Positions 1-11,700 of a stretch of 64,000 nt of DNA are shown piece by piece (position 1 is the first letter of the stretch; the number at the start of each line of letters is the position of its first letter). The notes beneath the pieces were generated by a model, which saw nothing but the letters and a program-made list of their open reading frames with translations, made no database searches and was not told the origin of the DNA. The stretch spans positions 124,001-188,000 of the forward strand of contig CAUVYP010000582.1 of NCBI GenBank assembly GCA_963556195.1, read 5' to 3'. The position numbers and the translations under genes are program-made. The stretch comes from Sepiola atlantica (taxonomy: Eukaryota > Mollusca > Cephalopoda > Sepiida > Sepiolidae).

Positions 1-95
1 GGAGATATGTCGATACAAACTGAATACGCAAAACATCAACAAAATTTAGCGCGTTTTAAAGTTGATATCGCTTTTGTTTATAACTTCCACATTTA

Positions 96-113
96 TTCGA
101 ATTGTGCAACGAA
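96..113 (+). other. Imperfect dyad in the monomer (first example)
   Basis: The stretch ttcgaattgtgcaacgaa reads as arms ttcg and ttg against caa and cgaa, with a two-base aa bulge and tg at the centre. It is present in nearly every unit. The one-base deletion that tags domain III (gtgcacgaaac) and common changes (ctgcaac, gctacg, gtccaac, caacaaaac) all fall inside it. A loop of two bases is too tight for a simple hairpin, so a protein-binding dyad is more plausible than a cruciform; both are inference. Confidence 0.4.
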
Positions 114-124
114 ACTTTGCAGAC

Positions 125-145
125 AGTCGCGGAGACACATTTTCT
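125..145 (+). other. Variable box of the monomer (first example, class N)
   Basis: At this unit position the array switches between unlike sequences of the same length, while the flanks agcaacgaaactttgcaga-like on the left and ctactgaagtacc on the right stay nearly constant. Here the box is gcggagacacatt. The next unit (positions 311-331) has tccaataggcact, the third (497-517) tggaacaggcctt and the fifth (869-889) tcgaataggcctt. The two core types, GGAGACACA and AAYAGGC, cannot be derived from one another by one or two point mutations. The layout resembles the alternative A/B boxes at a fixed position in human alpha satellite, where one version is the CENP-B box. That parallel is an analogy only; no binding protein is known here. 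Confidence 0.8.
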
Positions 146-2604
146 ACTGAAGTACCAAGTTTCAGAAGTGCAGCTCTTGTACTGCCGGAGATATGTCGAT
201 ACAAACTGAATACGCAAAACATCAACAAAATTTAGCGCGTTTTAAAGTTGATATCGCTTTTGTTTATAACTTCCACATTTATTCGAATTGTGCAACGAAA
301 CTTTGCAGACAGTCTCCAATAAGCACTTTCTACTGAAGTACCAAGTTTCAGAAGTGCAGCTCTTGTACTGCCGGAGATATGTCGATACAAACTGAATACG
401 CAAAACATCAACAAAATTTAGCGCGTTTTAAAGTTGATATCGCTTTTGTTTATAACTTCCACATTTATTCGAATTGTGCAACGAAACTTTGCAGACAGTC
501 TGGAACAGGCCTTTACTACTGAAGTACCAAGTTTCAGAAGTGCAGCTCTTGTACTGCCGGGGATATGTCGATACAAACTGAATACGCAAAACATCAACAA
601 AATTTAGCGCGTTTTAAAGTTGATATCGCTTTTGTTTATAACTTCAACATTTATTCGAATTGTGCAACGAAACTTTGCAGACAGTCGCGGAGACACATGT
701 TCTACTGAAGTACCAAGTGTCAGACTTGCAGCTCTTGTACTGCCGGAGATATGTCGATACAAACTGAATACGCAAAACATCAACAAAATTTAGCGCGTTT
801 TAAAGTTGATATCGCTTTTGTTTATAACTTCCACATTTATTCGAATTGTGCAACGAAACTTTGCAGACAGTCTCGAATAGGCCTTTTCTACTGAAGTACC
901 AAGTTTCAGAAGTGCAGCTCTTGTACTGCCGGAGATATGTCGATACAAACTGAATACGCAAAACATCAACAAAATTTAGCGCGTTTTAAAGTTGATATCG
1001 CTTTTGTTTATAACTTCCACATTTATTCGAATTGTGCAACGAAACTTTGCAGACAGTCGCGGAGACACATTTTCTACTGAAGTACCAAGTTTCAGAAGTG
1101 CAGCTCTTGTACTGCCGGAGATATGTCGATACAAACTGAATACGCAAAACATCAACAAAATTTAGCGCGTTTTAAAGTTGATATCGCTTTTGTTTATAAC
1201 TTCCACATTTATTCGAATTGTGCAACGAAACTTTGCAGACAGTCTCGAATAGGCCTTTTCTACTGAAGTACCAAGTTTCAGAAGTGCAGCTCTTGTACTG
1301 CCGGAGATATGTCGATACAAACTGAATACGCAAAACATCAAAAAAATTTAGCGCGTTTTAAAGTTGATATCGCTTTTGTTTATAACTTCCACATTTATTC
1401 GAATTGTGCAACGAAACTTTGCAGACAGTCTGGAACAGGCCTTTACTACTGAAGTACCAAGTTTCAGAAGTGCAGCTCTTGTACTGCCGGAGATATGTCG
1501 ATACAAACTGAATACGCAAAACATCAACAAAATTTAGCGCGTTTTAAAGTTGATATCGCTTTTGTTTATAACTTCCACATTTATTCGAATTGTGCAACGA
1601 AACTTTGCAGACAGTCTCCAATAGGCACTTTCTACTGAAGTACCAAGTTTCAGAAGTGCAGCTCTTGTACTGCCGGAGATATGTCGATACAAACTGAATA
1701 CGCAAAACATCAACAAAATTTAGCGCGTTTTAAAGTTGATATCGCTTTTGTTTATAACTTCCACATTTATTCGAATTGTGCAACGAAACTTTGCAGACAG
1801 TCGCGGAGACACATTTTCTACTGAAGTACCAAGTTTCAGAAGTGCAGCTCTTGTACTGCCGGAGATATGTCGATACAAACTGAATACGCAAAACATCAAC
1901 AAAATTTAGCGCGTTTTAAAGTTGATATCGCTTTTGTTTATAACTTCCACATTTATTCGAATTGTGCAACGAAACTTTGCAGACAGTCTCCAATAAGCAC
2001 TTTCTACTGAAGTACCAAGTTTCAGAAGTGCAGCTCTTGTACTGCCGGAGATATGTCGATACAAACTGAATACGCAAAACATCAACAAAATTTAGCGCGT
2101 TTTAAAGTTGATATCGCTTTTGTTTATAACTTCCACATTTATTCGAATTGTGCAACGAAACTTTGCAGACAGTCTGGAACAGGCCTTTACTACTGAAGTA
2201 CCAAGTTTCAGAAGTGCAGCTCTTGTACTGCCGGGGATATGTCGATACAAACTGAATACGCAAAACATCAACAAAATTTAGCGCGTTTTAAAGTTGATAT
2301 CGCTTTTGTTTATAACTTCAACATTTATTCGAATTGTGCAACGAAACTTTGCAGACAGTCGCGGAGACACATGTTCTACTGAAGTACCAAGTGTCAGAAG
2401 TGCAGCTCTTGTACTGCCGGAGATATGTCGATACAAACTGAATACGCAAAACATCAACAAAATTTAGCGCGTTTTAAAGTTGATATCGCTTTTGTTTATA
2501 ACTTCCACATTTATTCGAATTGTGCAACGAAACTTTGCAGACAGTCTCGAATAGGCCTTTTCTACTGAAGTACCAAGTTTCAGAAGTGCAGCTCTTGTAC
2601 TGCC

Positions 2605-4278
2605 GGAGATATGTCGATACAAACTGAATACGCAAAACATCAAAAAAATTTAGCGCGTTTTAAAGTTGATATCGCTTTTGTTTATAACTTCCACATTTAT
2701 TCGAATTGTGCAACGAAACTTTGCAGACAGTCTGGAACAGGCCTTTACTACTGAAGTACCAAGTTTCAGAAGTGCAGCTCTTGTACTGCCGGAGATATGT
2801 CGATACAAACTGAATACGCAAAACATCAACCAAATTTAGCGCGTTTTAAAGTTGATATCGCTTTTGTTTATAACTTCCACATTTATTCGAATTGTGCAAC
2901 GAAACTTTGCAGACAGTCGCGGAGACACATGTTCTACTGAAGTACCAAGTTTCAGAAGTGCAGCTCTTGTACTGCCGGAGATATGTCGATACAAACTGAA
3001 TACGCAAAACATCAACAAAATTTAGCGCGTTTTAAAGTTGATATCGCTTTTGTTTATAACTTCCACATTTATTCGAATTGTGCAACGAAACTTTGCAGAC
3101 AGTCGCGGAGACACATGTTCTACTGAAGTACCAAGTTTCAGAAGTGCAGCTCTTGTACTGCCGGAGATATGTCGATACAAACTGAATACGCAAAACATCA
3201 ACAAAATTTAGCGCGTTTTAAAGTAGATATCGCTTTTGTTTATAACTTCCACATTTATTCGAATTGTGCGACGAAACTTTGCAGACAGTCTCCAATAGGC
3301 ACTTTCTACTGAAGTACCAAGTTTCAGAAGTGCAGCTCTTGTACTGCCGGAGATATGTCGATACAAACTGAATACGCAAAACATCAACAAAATTTAGCGC
3401 GTTTTAAAGTTGATATCGCTTTTGTTTATAACTTCCACATTTATTCGAATTGTGCAACGAAACTTTGCAGACTTTCTCCGATAGGCACTTACTACTGAAG
3501 TACCAAGTTTCAGAAGTGCAGCTCTTGTACTGCCGGAGATATGTCGATACAAACTGAATACGCAAAACATCAACAAAATTTAGCGCGTTTTAAAGTTGAT
3601 ATCGCTTTTGTTTATAACTTCCACATTTATTCGAATTGTGCAACGAAACTTTGCAGACAGTCTCGAATAGGCCTTTTCTACTGAAGTACCAAGTTTCAGA
3701 AGTGCAGCTCTTGTACTGCCGGAGATATGTCGATACAAACTGAATACGCAAAACATCAAAAAGATTTAGCGCGTTTTAAAGTTGATATCGCTTTTGTTTA
3801 TAACTTCCACATTTATTCGAATTGTGCAACGAAACTTTGCAGACAGTCTGGAACAGGCCTTTACTACCAGAGTACCAAGTTTCAGAAGTGCAGCTCTTGT
3901 ACTGCCGGAGATATGTCGATACAAACTGAATACGCAAAACATCAACAAAATTTAGCGCGTTTTAAAGTTGATATCGCTTTTGTTTATAACTTCCACATTT
4001 ATTCGAATTGTGCAACGAAACTTTGCAGACAGTCGCGGAGACACATGTTCTACTGAAGTACCAAGTTTCAGAAGTGCAGCTCTTGTACTGCCGGAGATAT
4101 GTCGATACAAACTGAATACGCAAAACATCAACAAAATTTAGCGCGTTTTAAAGTTGATATCGCTTTTGTTTATAACTTCCACATTTATTCGAATTGTGCA
4201 ACGAAACTTTGCAGACAGTCGCGGAGACACATTGTCTACTGAAGTACCAAGTTTCAGAAGTGCAGCTCTTGTACTGCC
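2605..4278 (+). repeat. Domain I units C H H W R Y C H D(N-like), no clear HOR period
   Basis: Nine units continue in phase. One R unit (box near 3471-3495, actttctccgataggcac) is the first example of that class. The C unit near 3841 has lost the usual TGA (taccagag for tactgaag). The unit at 4093-4278 has acattgtct, a private N/H intermediate that returns at about 17990. I see no block duplication that covers all nine units. Confidence 0.75.
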
Positions 4279-7200
4279 GGAGATATGTCGATACAAACTG
4301 AATACGCAAAACATCAACAAAATTTAGCGCGTTTTAAAGTTGATATCGCTTTTGTTTATAACTTCCACATTTATTCGAATTGTGCAACGAAACTTTGCAG
4401 ACAGTCTCCAATAGGCACTTTCTACTGAAGTACCAAGTTTCAGAAGTGCAGCTCTTGTACTGCCGGAGATATGTCGATACAAACTGAATACGCAAAACAT
4501 CAACAAAATTTAGCGCGTTTTAAAGTTGATATCGCTTTTGTTTATAACTTCCACATTTATTCGAATTGTGCAACGAAACTTTGCAGACAGTCTGGAACAG
4601 GCCTTTACTACTCAAGTACAAAGTTTCAGAAGTGCAGTTCTTGTAATGCCGGAGATATGTCGATACAAACTGAATACGCAAAACATCAACAAAATTTAGC
4701 GCGTTTTAAAGTTGATATCGCTTTTGTTTATAACTTCCACATTTATTCGAATTGTGCAACGAAACTTTGCAGACAGTCGCGGAGACACATGTTCTACTGA
4801 AGTACCAAGTTTCAGAAGTGCAGCTCTTGGAATGCCGGAGATATGTCGATACAAACTGAATACGCAAAACATCAACCAAATTTAGCGCGTTTTAAAGTTG
4901 ATATCGCTTTTGTTTATAACTTCCACATTTATTAGAATTGTGCGACGAAACTTTGCAGACAGTCTCCAATAGGCACTTTCTACTGAAGTACCAAGTTTCA
5001 GAAGTGCAGCTCTTGTACTGCCGGAGATATGTCGATACAAACTGAATACGCAAAAAATCAACAAAATTTAGCGCGTTTTAAAGTTGATATCGCTTTTGTT
5101 TATAACTTCCACATTTATTCGAATTGTGCAACGAAACTTTGCAGACAGTCGTGGAGACACATGTTCTACTGAAGTACCAAGTTTCAGAAGTGCAGCTCTT
5201 GTACTGCCGGAGATATGTCGATACAAACTGAATACGCAAAACATCAACAAAATTTAGCGCGTTTTAAAGTTGATATCGCTTTTGTTTATAACTTCAACAT
5301 TTATTCGAATTGTGCAACGAAACTTTGCAGACAGTCGCGGAGACACATGTTCTACTGAAGTACCAAGTTTCAGAAGTGCAGCTCTTGTACTGCCGGAGAT
5401 ATGTCGATACAAACTGAATACGCAAAACATCAACAAAATTTAGCGCGTTTTAAAGTTGATATCGCTTTTGTTTATAACTTCCACATTTATTCGAATTGTG
5501 CAACGAAACTTTGCAGACAGTCGCGGAGACACATTTTCTACTGAAGTACAAAGTTTCAGAAGTGCAGCTCTTGTACTGCCGGAGATATGTCGATACAAAC
5601 TGAATACGCAAAACATCAACAAAATTTAGCGCGTTTTAAAGTTGATATCGCTTTTGTTTATAACTTCCACATTTATTCGAATTGTGCAACGAAACTTTGC
5701 AGACAGTCTCCAATAGGCACTTTCTACTGAAGTACCAAGTTTCAGAAGTGCAGCTCTTGTACTGCCGGAGATATGTCGATACAAACTGAATACGCAAAAC
5801 ATCAACAAAATTTAGCGCGTTTTAAAGTTGATATCGCTTTTGTTTATAACTTCCACATTTATTCGAATTGTGCAACGAAACTTTGCAGACTTTCTCCGAT
5901 AGGCACTTCCTACTGAAGTACCAAGTTTCAGAAGTGCAGCTCTTGTACTGCCGGAGATATGTCGATACAAACTGAATACGCAAAACATCAACAAAATTTA
6001 GCGCGTTTTAAAGTTGATATCGCTTTTGTTTATAACTTCCACATTTATTCGAATTGTGCAACGAAACTTTGCAGACAGTCTGGAACAGGCCTTTACTACT
6101 GAAGTACCAAGTTTCAGAAGTGCAGCTCTTGTACTGCCGGAGATATGTCGATACAAACTGAATACGCAAAACATCAACAAAATTTAGCGCGTTTTAAAGT
6201 TGATATCGCTTTTGTTTATAACTTCCATACTTATTCGAATTGTTCAACGAAACTTTGCAGACAGGCGTGGAGACACATGTTCTATTGAAGTACAAAGTTT
6301 CAGAAGTGCAGCTCTTGTACTGCCGGAGATATGTCGATACAAACTGAATACGCAAAACATCAACAAAATTTAGCGCGTTTTAAAGTTGATATCGCTTTTG
6401 TTTATAACTTCCACATTTATTCGAATTGTGCAACGAAACTTTGCAGACAGTCTCGAATAGGCCTTTTCTACTGAAGTACCAAGTTTCAGAAGTGCAGCTC
6501 TTGTACTGCCGGAGATATGTCGATACACACTGAATACGCAAAACATCAACCAAATTTAGCGCGTTTTAAAGTTGATATCGCTTTTGTTTATAACTTCCAC
6601 ATTTATTCGAATTGTGCAACGAAACTTTGCAGACAGTCTCCAATAGGCACTTTCTACTGAAGTACCAAGTTTCAGAAGTGCAGCTCTTGTACTGCCGGAG
6701 ATATGTCGATACAAACTGAATACGCAAAACATCAACAAAATTTAGCGCGTTTTAAAGTTGATATCGCTTTTGTTTATAACTTCCACATTTATTCGAATTG
6801 TGCAACGAAACTTTGCAGACAGTCTGGAACAGGCCTTTACTACTCAAGTACAAAGTTTCAGAAGTGCAGTTCTTGTAATGCCGGAGATATGTCGATACAA
6901 ACTGAATACGCAAAACATCAACAAAATTTAGCGCGTTTTAAAGTTGATATCGCTTTTGTTTATAACTTCCACATTTATTCGAATTGTGCAACGAAACTTT
7001 GCAGACAGTCGCGGAGACACATGTTCTACTTAAGTACCAAGTTTCAGAAGTGCAGCTCTTGGAATGCCGGAGATATGTCGATACAAACTGAATACGCAAA
7101 ACATCAACCAAATTTAGCGCGTTTTAAAGTTGATATCGCTTTTGTTTATAACTTCCACATTTATTAGAATTGTGCAACGAAACTTTGCAGACAGTCTGGA

Positions 7201-8742
7201 ACACACCTTTACTACTGAAGTACAAAGTTTCAGAAGTGCAGCTCTTGTACTGCCGGAGATATGTCGATACAAACTGAATACGCAAAAAATCAACAAAATT
7301 TAGCGCGTTTTAAAGTTGATATCGCTTTTGTTTATAACTTCCACATTTATTCGAATTGTGCAACGAAACTTTGCAGACAGTCGTGGAGACACATGTTCTA
7401 CTGAAGTACCAAGTTTCAGAAGTGCAGCTCTTGTACTGCCGGAGATATGTCGATACAAACTGAATACGCAAAACATCAACAAAATTTAGCGCGTTTTAAA
7501 GTTGATATCGCTTTTGTTTATAACTTCAACATTTATTCGAATTGTGCAACGAAACTTTGCAGACAGTCGCGGAGACACATGTTCTACTGAAGTACCAAGT
7601 TTCAGAAGTGCAGCTCTTGTACTGCCGGAGATATGTCGATACAAACTGAATACGCAAAACATCAACAAAATTTAGCGCGTTTTAAAGTTGATATCGCTTT
7701 TGTTTATAACTTCCACATTTATTCGAATTGTGCAACGAAACTTTGCAGACAGTCGCGGAGACACATTTTCTACTGAAGTACAAAGTTTCAGAAGTGCAGC
7801 TCTTGTACTGCCGGAGATATGTCGATACAAACTGAATACGCAAAACATCAACAAAATTTAGCGCGTTTTAAAGTTGATATCGCTTTTGTTTATAACTTCC
7901 ACATTTATTCGAATTGTGCAACGAAACTTTGCAGACAGTCTCCAATAGGCACTTTCTACTGAAGTACCAAGTTTCAGAAGTGCAGCTCTTGTACTGCCGG
8001 AGATATGTCGATACAAACTGAATACGCAAAACATCAACAAAATTTAGCGCGTTTTAAAGTTGATATCGCTTTTGTTTATAACTTCCACATTTATTCGAAT
8101 TGTGCAACGAAACTTTGCAGACTTTCTCCGATAGGCACTTCCTACTGAAGTACCAAGTTTCAGAAGTGCAGCTCTTGTACTGCCGGAGATATGTCGATAC
8201 AAACTGAATACGCAAAACATCAACAAAATTTAGCGCGTTTTAAAGTTGATATCGCTTTTGTTTATAACTTCCACATTTATTCGAATTGTGCAACGAAACT
8301 TTGCAGACAGTCTGGAACAGGCCTTTACTACTGAAGTACCAAGTTTCAGAAGTGCAGCTCTTGTACTGCCGGAGATATGTCGATACAAACTGAATACGCA
8401 AAACATCAACAAAATTTAGCGCGTTTTAAAGTTGATATCGCTTTTGTTTATAACTTCCATACTTATTCGAATTGTGCAACGAAACTTTGCAGACAGGCGG
8501 TGAGACACATGTTCTATTGAAGTACAAAGTTTCAGAAGTGCAGCTCTTGTACTGCCGGAGATATGTCGATACAAACTGAATACGCAAAACATCAACAAAA
8601 TTTAGCGCGTTTTAAAGTTGATATCGCTTTTGTTTATAACTTCCACATTTATTCGAATTGTGCAACGAAACTTTGCAGACAGTCTCGAATAGGCCTTTTC
8701 TACTGAAGTACCAAGTTTCAGAAGTGCAGCTCTTGTACTGCC
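4279..8742 (+). repeat. Tandem duplication of a 12-unit HOR (2,232 bp), two copies
   Basis: Copy 1 (4279-6510) reads W C H W H H N W R C Z Y. Copy 2 (6511-8742) reads W C H C H H N W R C Z Y. Shared private markers are tactcaagtacaaag with ttcttgtaatgcc in the C unit (about 4612 and 6844), ttggaatgcc in the following H unit (about 4828 and 7060), ttattagaattg (about 4930 and 7162), cgcaaaaaatc (about 5050 and 7282), ttcctactg in the R unit, and ccatacttattcg in the Z unit (about 6227 and 8459). The fourth unit has swapped its box (W in copy 1, C with ggaacacacc in copy 2) while keeping ttattagaattg. That is local conversion of the box alone. Confidence 0.85.
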
Positions 8743-11700
8743 GGAGATATGTCGATACAAACTGAATACGCAAAACATCAACCAAATTTAGCGCGTTTTA
8801 AAGTTGATATCGCTTTTGTTTATAACTTCCACATTTATTCGAATTGTGCAACGAAACTTTGCAGAAAGTCGCGGAGACACATGTTCTACTGAAGTACCAA
8901 GTTTCAGAAGTGCAGCTCTTGTACTGTCGGAGATATGTCGATACAAACTGAATACGCAAAACATCAACAAAATTTAGCGCGTTTTAAAGTTGATATCGCT
9001 TTTGTTTATAACTTCCATATTTATTCGAATTGTGCAACGAAACTTTGCAGACAGTCGTGGAGACACATGTTCTACTGAAGTACCAAGTTTCAGAAGTGCA
9101 GCTCTTGTACTGCCGGAGATATGTCGATACAAACTGAATACGCAAAACATCAACAAAATTTAGCGCGTTTTAAAGTTGATATCACTTTTGTTTATAACTT
9201 CAAGATTTATGCGAATTGTGCAACGAAACTTTGCAGACAGTCGCGGAGACACATGTTCTACTGAAGTACCAAGTTTCAGAAGTGCAGCTCTTGTACTGCC
9301 GGAGATATGTCGATACAAACTGAATACGCAAAACATCAACAAAATTTAGCGCGTTTTAAAGTTGATATCGCTTTTGTTTATAACTTCCACATTTATTCGA
9401 ATTGTGCAACGAAACTTTGCAGACAGTCTCGAATAGGCTTTTTCTACTGAAGTACCAAGTTTCAGAAGTGCAGCTCTTGTACTGCCGGAGATATGTCGAT
9501 ACAAACTGAATACGCAAAACATCAAAAAAATTTAGCGCGTTTTAAAGTTGATATCGCTTTTGTTTATAACTTCCACATTTATTCGAATTGTGCAACGAAA
9601 CTTTGCAGACACTCTGAAACAGGCCTTTACTACTGTAGTACCAAGTTTCAGAAGTGCAGCTCTTGTACTGCCGGAGATATGTCGATACAAACTGAATACG
9701 CAAAACATCAACAAAATTTAGCGCGTTTTAAAGTTGATATCGCTTTTGTTTATAACTTCCACATTTATTCGAATTGTGCAACGAAACTTTGCAGACAGTC
9801 TCCAATAGGCACTTTCTACTGAAGTACCAAGTTTCAGAAGTGCAGCTCTTGTACTGCCGGAGATATGTCGATACAAACTGAATACGCAAAACATCAACAA
9901 AATTTAGCGCGTTTTAAAGTTGATATCGCTTTTGTTTATAACTTCCACATTTATTCGAATTGTGCAACGAAACTTTGCAGACTTTCTCCGATAGGCACTT
10001 CCTACTGAAGTACCAAGTTTCAGAAGTGCAGCTCTTGTACTGCCGGAGATATGTCGATACAAACTGAATACGCAAAACATCAACAAAATTTAGCGCGTTT
10101 TAAAGTTGATATCGCTTTTGTTTATAACTTCCACATTTATTCGAATTGTGCAACGAAACTTTGCAGACAGTCTGGAACAGGCCTTTACTACTGAAGTACC
10201 AAGTTTCAGAAGTGCAGCTCTTGTACTGCCGGAGATATGTCGATACAAACTGAATACGCAAAACATCAACAAAATTTAGCGCGTTTTAAAGTTGATATCG
10301 CTTTTGTTTATAACTTCCATACTTATTCGAATTGTTCAACGAAACTTTGCAGACAGGCGTGGAGACACATGTTCTATTGAAGTACAAAGTTTCAGAAGTG
10401 CAGCTCTTGTACTGCCGGAGATATGTCGATACAAACTGAATACGCAAAACATCAACAAAATTTAGCGCGTTTTAAAGTTGATATCGCTTTTGTTTATAAC
10501 TTCCACATTTATTCGAATTGTGCAACGAAACTTTGCAGACAGTCTCGAATAGGCCTTTTCTACTGAAGTACCAAGTTTCAGAAGTGCAGCTCTTGTACTG
10601 CCGGAGATATGTCGATACACACTGAATACGCAAAACATCAACCAAATTTAGCGCGTTTTAAAGTTGATATCGCTTTTGTTTATAACTTCCACATTTATTC
10701 GAATTGTGCAACGAAACTTTGCAGACAGTCTCCAATAGGCACTTTCTACTGAAGTACCAAGTTTCAGAAGTGCAGCTCTTGTACTGCCGGAGATATGTCG
10801 ATACAAACTGAATACGCAAAACATCAACAAAATTTAGCGCGTTTTAAAGTTGATATCGCTTTTGTTTATAACTTCCACATTTATTCGAATTGTGCAACGA
10901 AACTTTGCAGACAGTCTGGAACAGGCCTTTACTACTCAAGTACAAAGTTTCAGAAGTGCAGTTCTTGTAATGCCGGAGATATGTCGATACAAACTGAATA
11001 CGCAAAACATCAACAAAATTTAGCGCGTTTTAAAGTTGATATCGCTTTTGTTTATAACTTCCACATTTATTCGAATTGTGCAACGAAACTTTGCAGACAG
11101 TCGCGGAGACACATGTTCTACTGAAGTACCAAGTTTCAGAAGTGCAGCTCTTGGAATGCCGGAGATATGTCGATACAAACTGAATACGCAAAACATCAAC
11201 CAAATTTAGCGCGTTTTAAAGTTGATATCGCTTTTGTTTATAACTTCCACATTTATTAGAATTGTGCAACGAAACTTTGCAGACAGTCTGGAACACACCT
11301 TTACTACTGAAGTACAAAGTTTCAGAAGTGCAGCTCTTGTACTGCCGGAGATATGTCGATACAAACTGAATACGCAAAAAATCAACAAAATTTAGCGCGT
11401 TTTAAAGTTGATATCGCTTTTGTTTATAACTTCCACATTTATTCGAATTGTGCAACGAAACTTTGCAGACAGTCGTGGAGACACATGTTCTACTGAAGTA
11501 CCAAGTTTCAGAAGTGCAGCTCTTGTACTGCCGGAGATATGTCGATACAAACTGAATACGCAAAACATCAACAAAATTTAGCGCGTTTTAAAGTTGATAT
11601 CGCTTTTGTTTATAACTTCAACATTTATTCGAATTGTGCAACGAAACTTTGCAGACAGTCGCGGAGACACATGTTCTACTGAAGTACCAAGTTTCAGAAG

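Larger units (their letters stand above)
1..186 (+). repeat. Reference monomer (unit 1, class N) used for unit coordinates
   Basis: This unit shows the anatomy. Positions 1-37 (ggagatatgtcgatac...) are strongly conserved. Positions 38-44 form a small variable A-rich spot (caacaaaa, caaccaaa, caaaaaaa, caacacaa). Positions 45-86 hold the best conserved core, with GCGCG, TTTAAA and GATATC. Positions 87-90 vary (ccac, caac, ctac, gcac, ccat). Positions 96-113 hold an imperfect dyad (ttcg..ttg / caa cgaa). Positions 125-145 are the variable box, here gcggagacacatttt. The tail at 147-186 contains two short inverted repeats, ctgaa/ttcag (147-151, 161-165) and gcag/ctgc (170-173, 182-185). A/T tracts cluster at positions 30-97. 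Two plus-strand frames and one minus-strand frame carry only about one stop per unit, because 186 is a multiple of 3. This is not evidence of coding. Confidence 0.95.
1..2604 (+). repeat. Displaced 5-unit block repeated at 9-unit (1,674-bp) spacing
   Basis: Units at 1-930 have classes N W C H Y, and so do the units at 1675-2604. The two blocks share private changes: aataagcac in the W box (about 318 and 1992), ccggggatatg at the start of the H unit (about 557 and 2231), cttcaac in the H unit, and aagtgtcag in place of aagtttcag (about 716 and 2390). Between them, 931-1674 holds N Y C W. The shared private changes indicate a segmental copy, not chance reuse of classes. The first copy has a further private change, cagacttgc (about 721). 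Confidence 0.85.

Noticed and set aside
70..84. tttgtttataac in each unit as a TATA-like promoter.
   Set aside because: In A+T-rich DNA such words are expected by chance; no initiator, gene or transcript evidence goes with it.
30..97. A/T tracts in the first half of the unit, possible intrinsic bend.
   Set aside because: Tract centres are about 12-16 bases apart, not close to 10.5, so phased curvature is not clear by eye. A computed bend profile would be needed.
98..114. Minus-strand CENP-B-box-like word: tttcgttg matches the first eight positions of the mammalian consensus.
   Set aside because: The essential CGGG half is missing (attc at that place). Only five of nine core positions agree, so CENP-B binding is not supported.
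147..185. Short inverted repeats ctgaa/ttcag and gcag/ctgc as a terminator or hairpin RNA.
   Set aside because: Stems are only 4-5 bp with 8-9-base loops, and no transcription unit is evident. Too weak to call.
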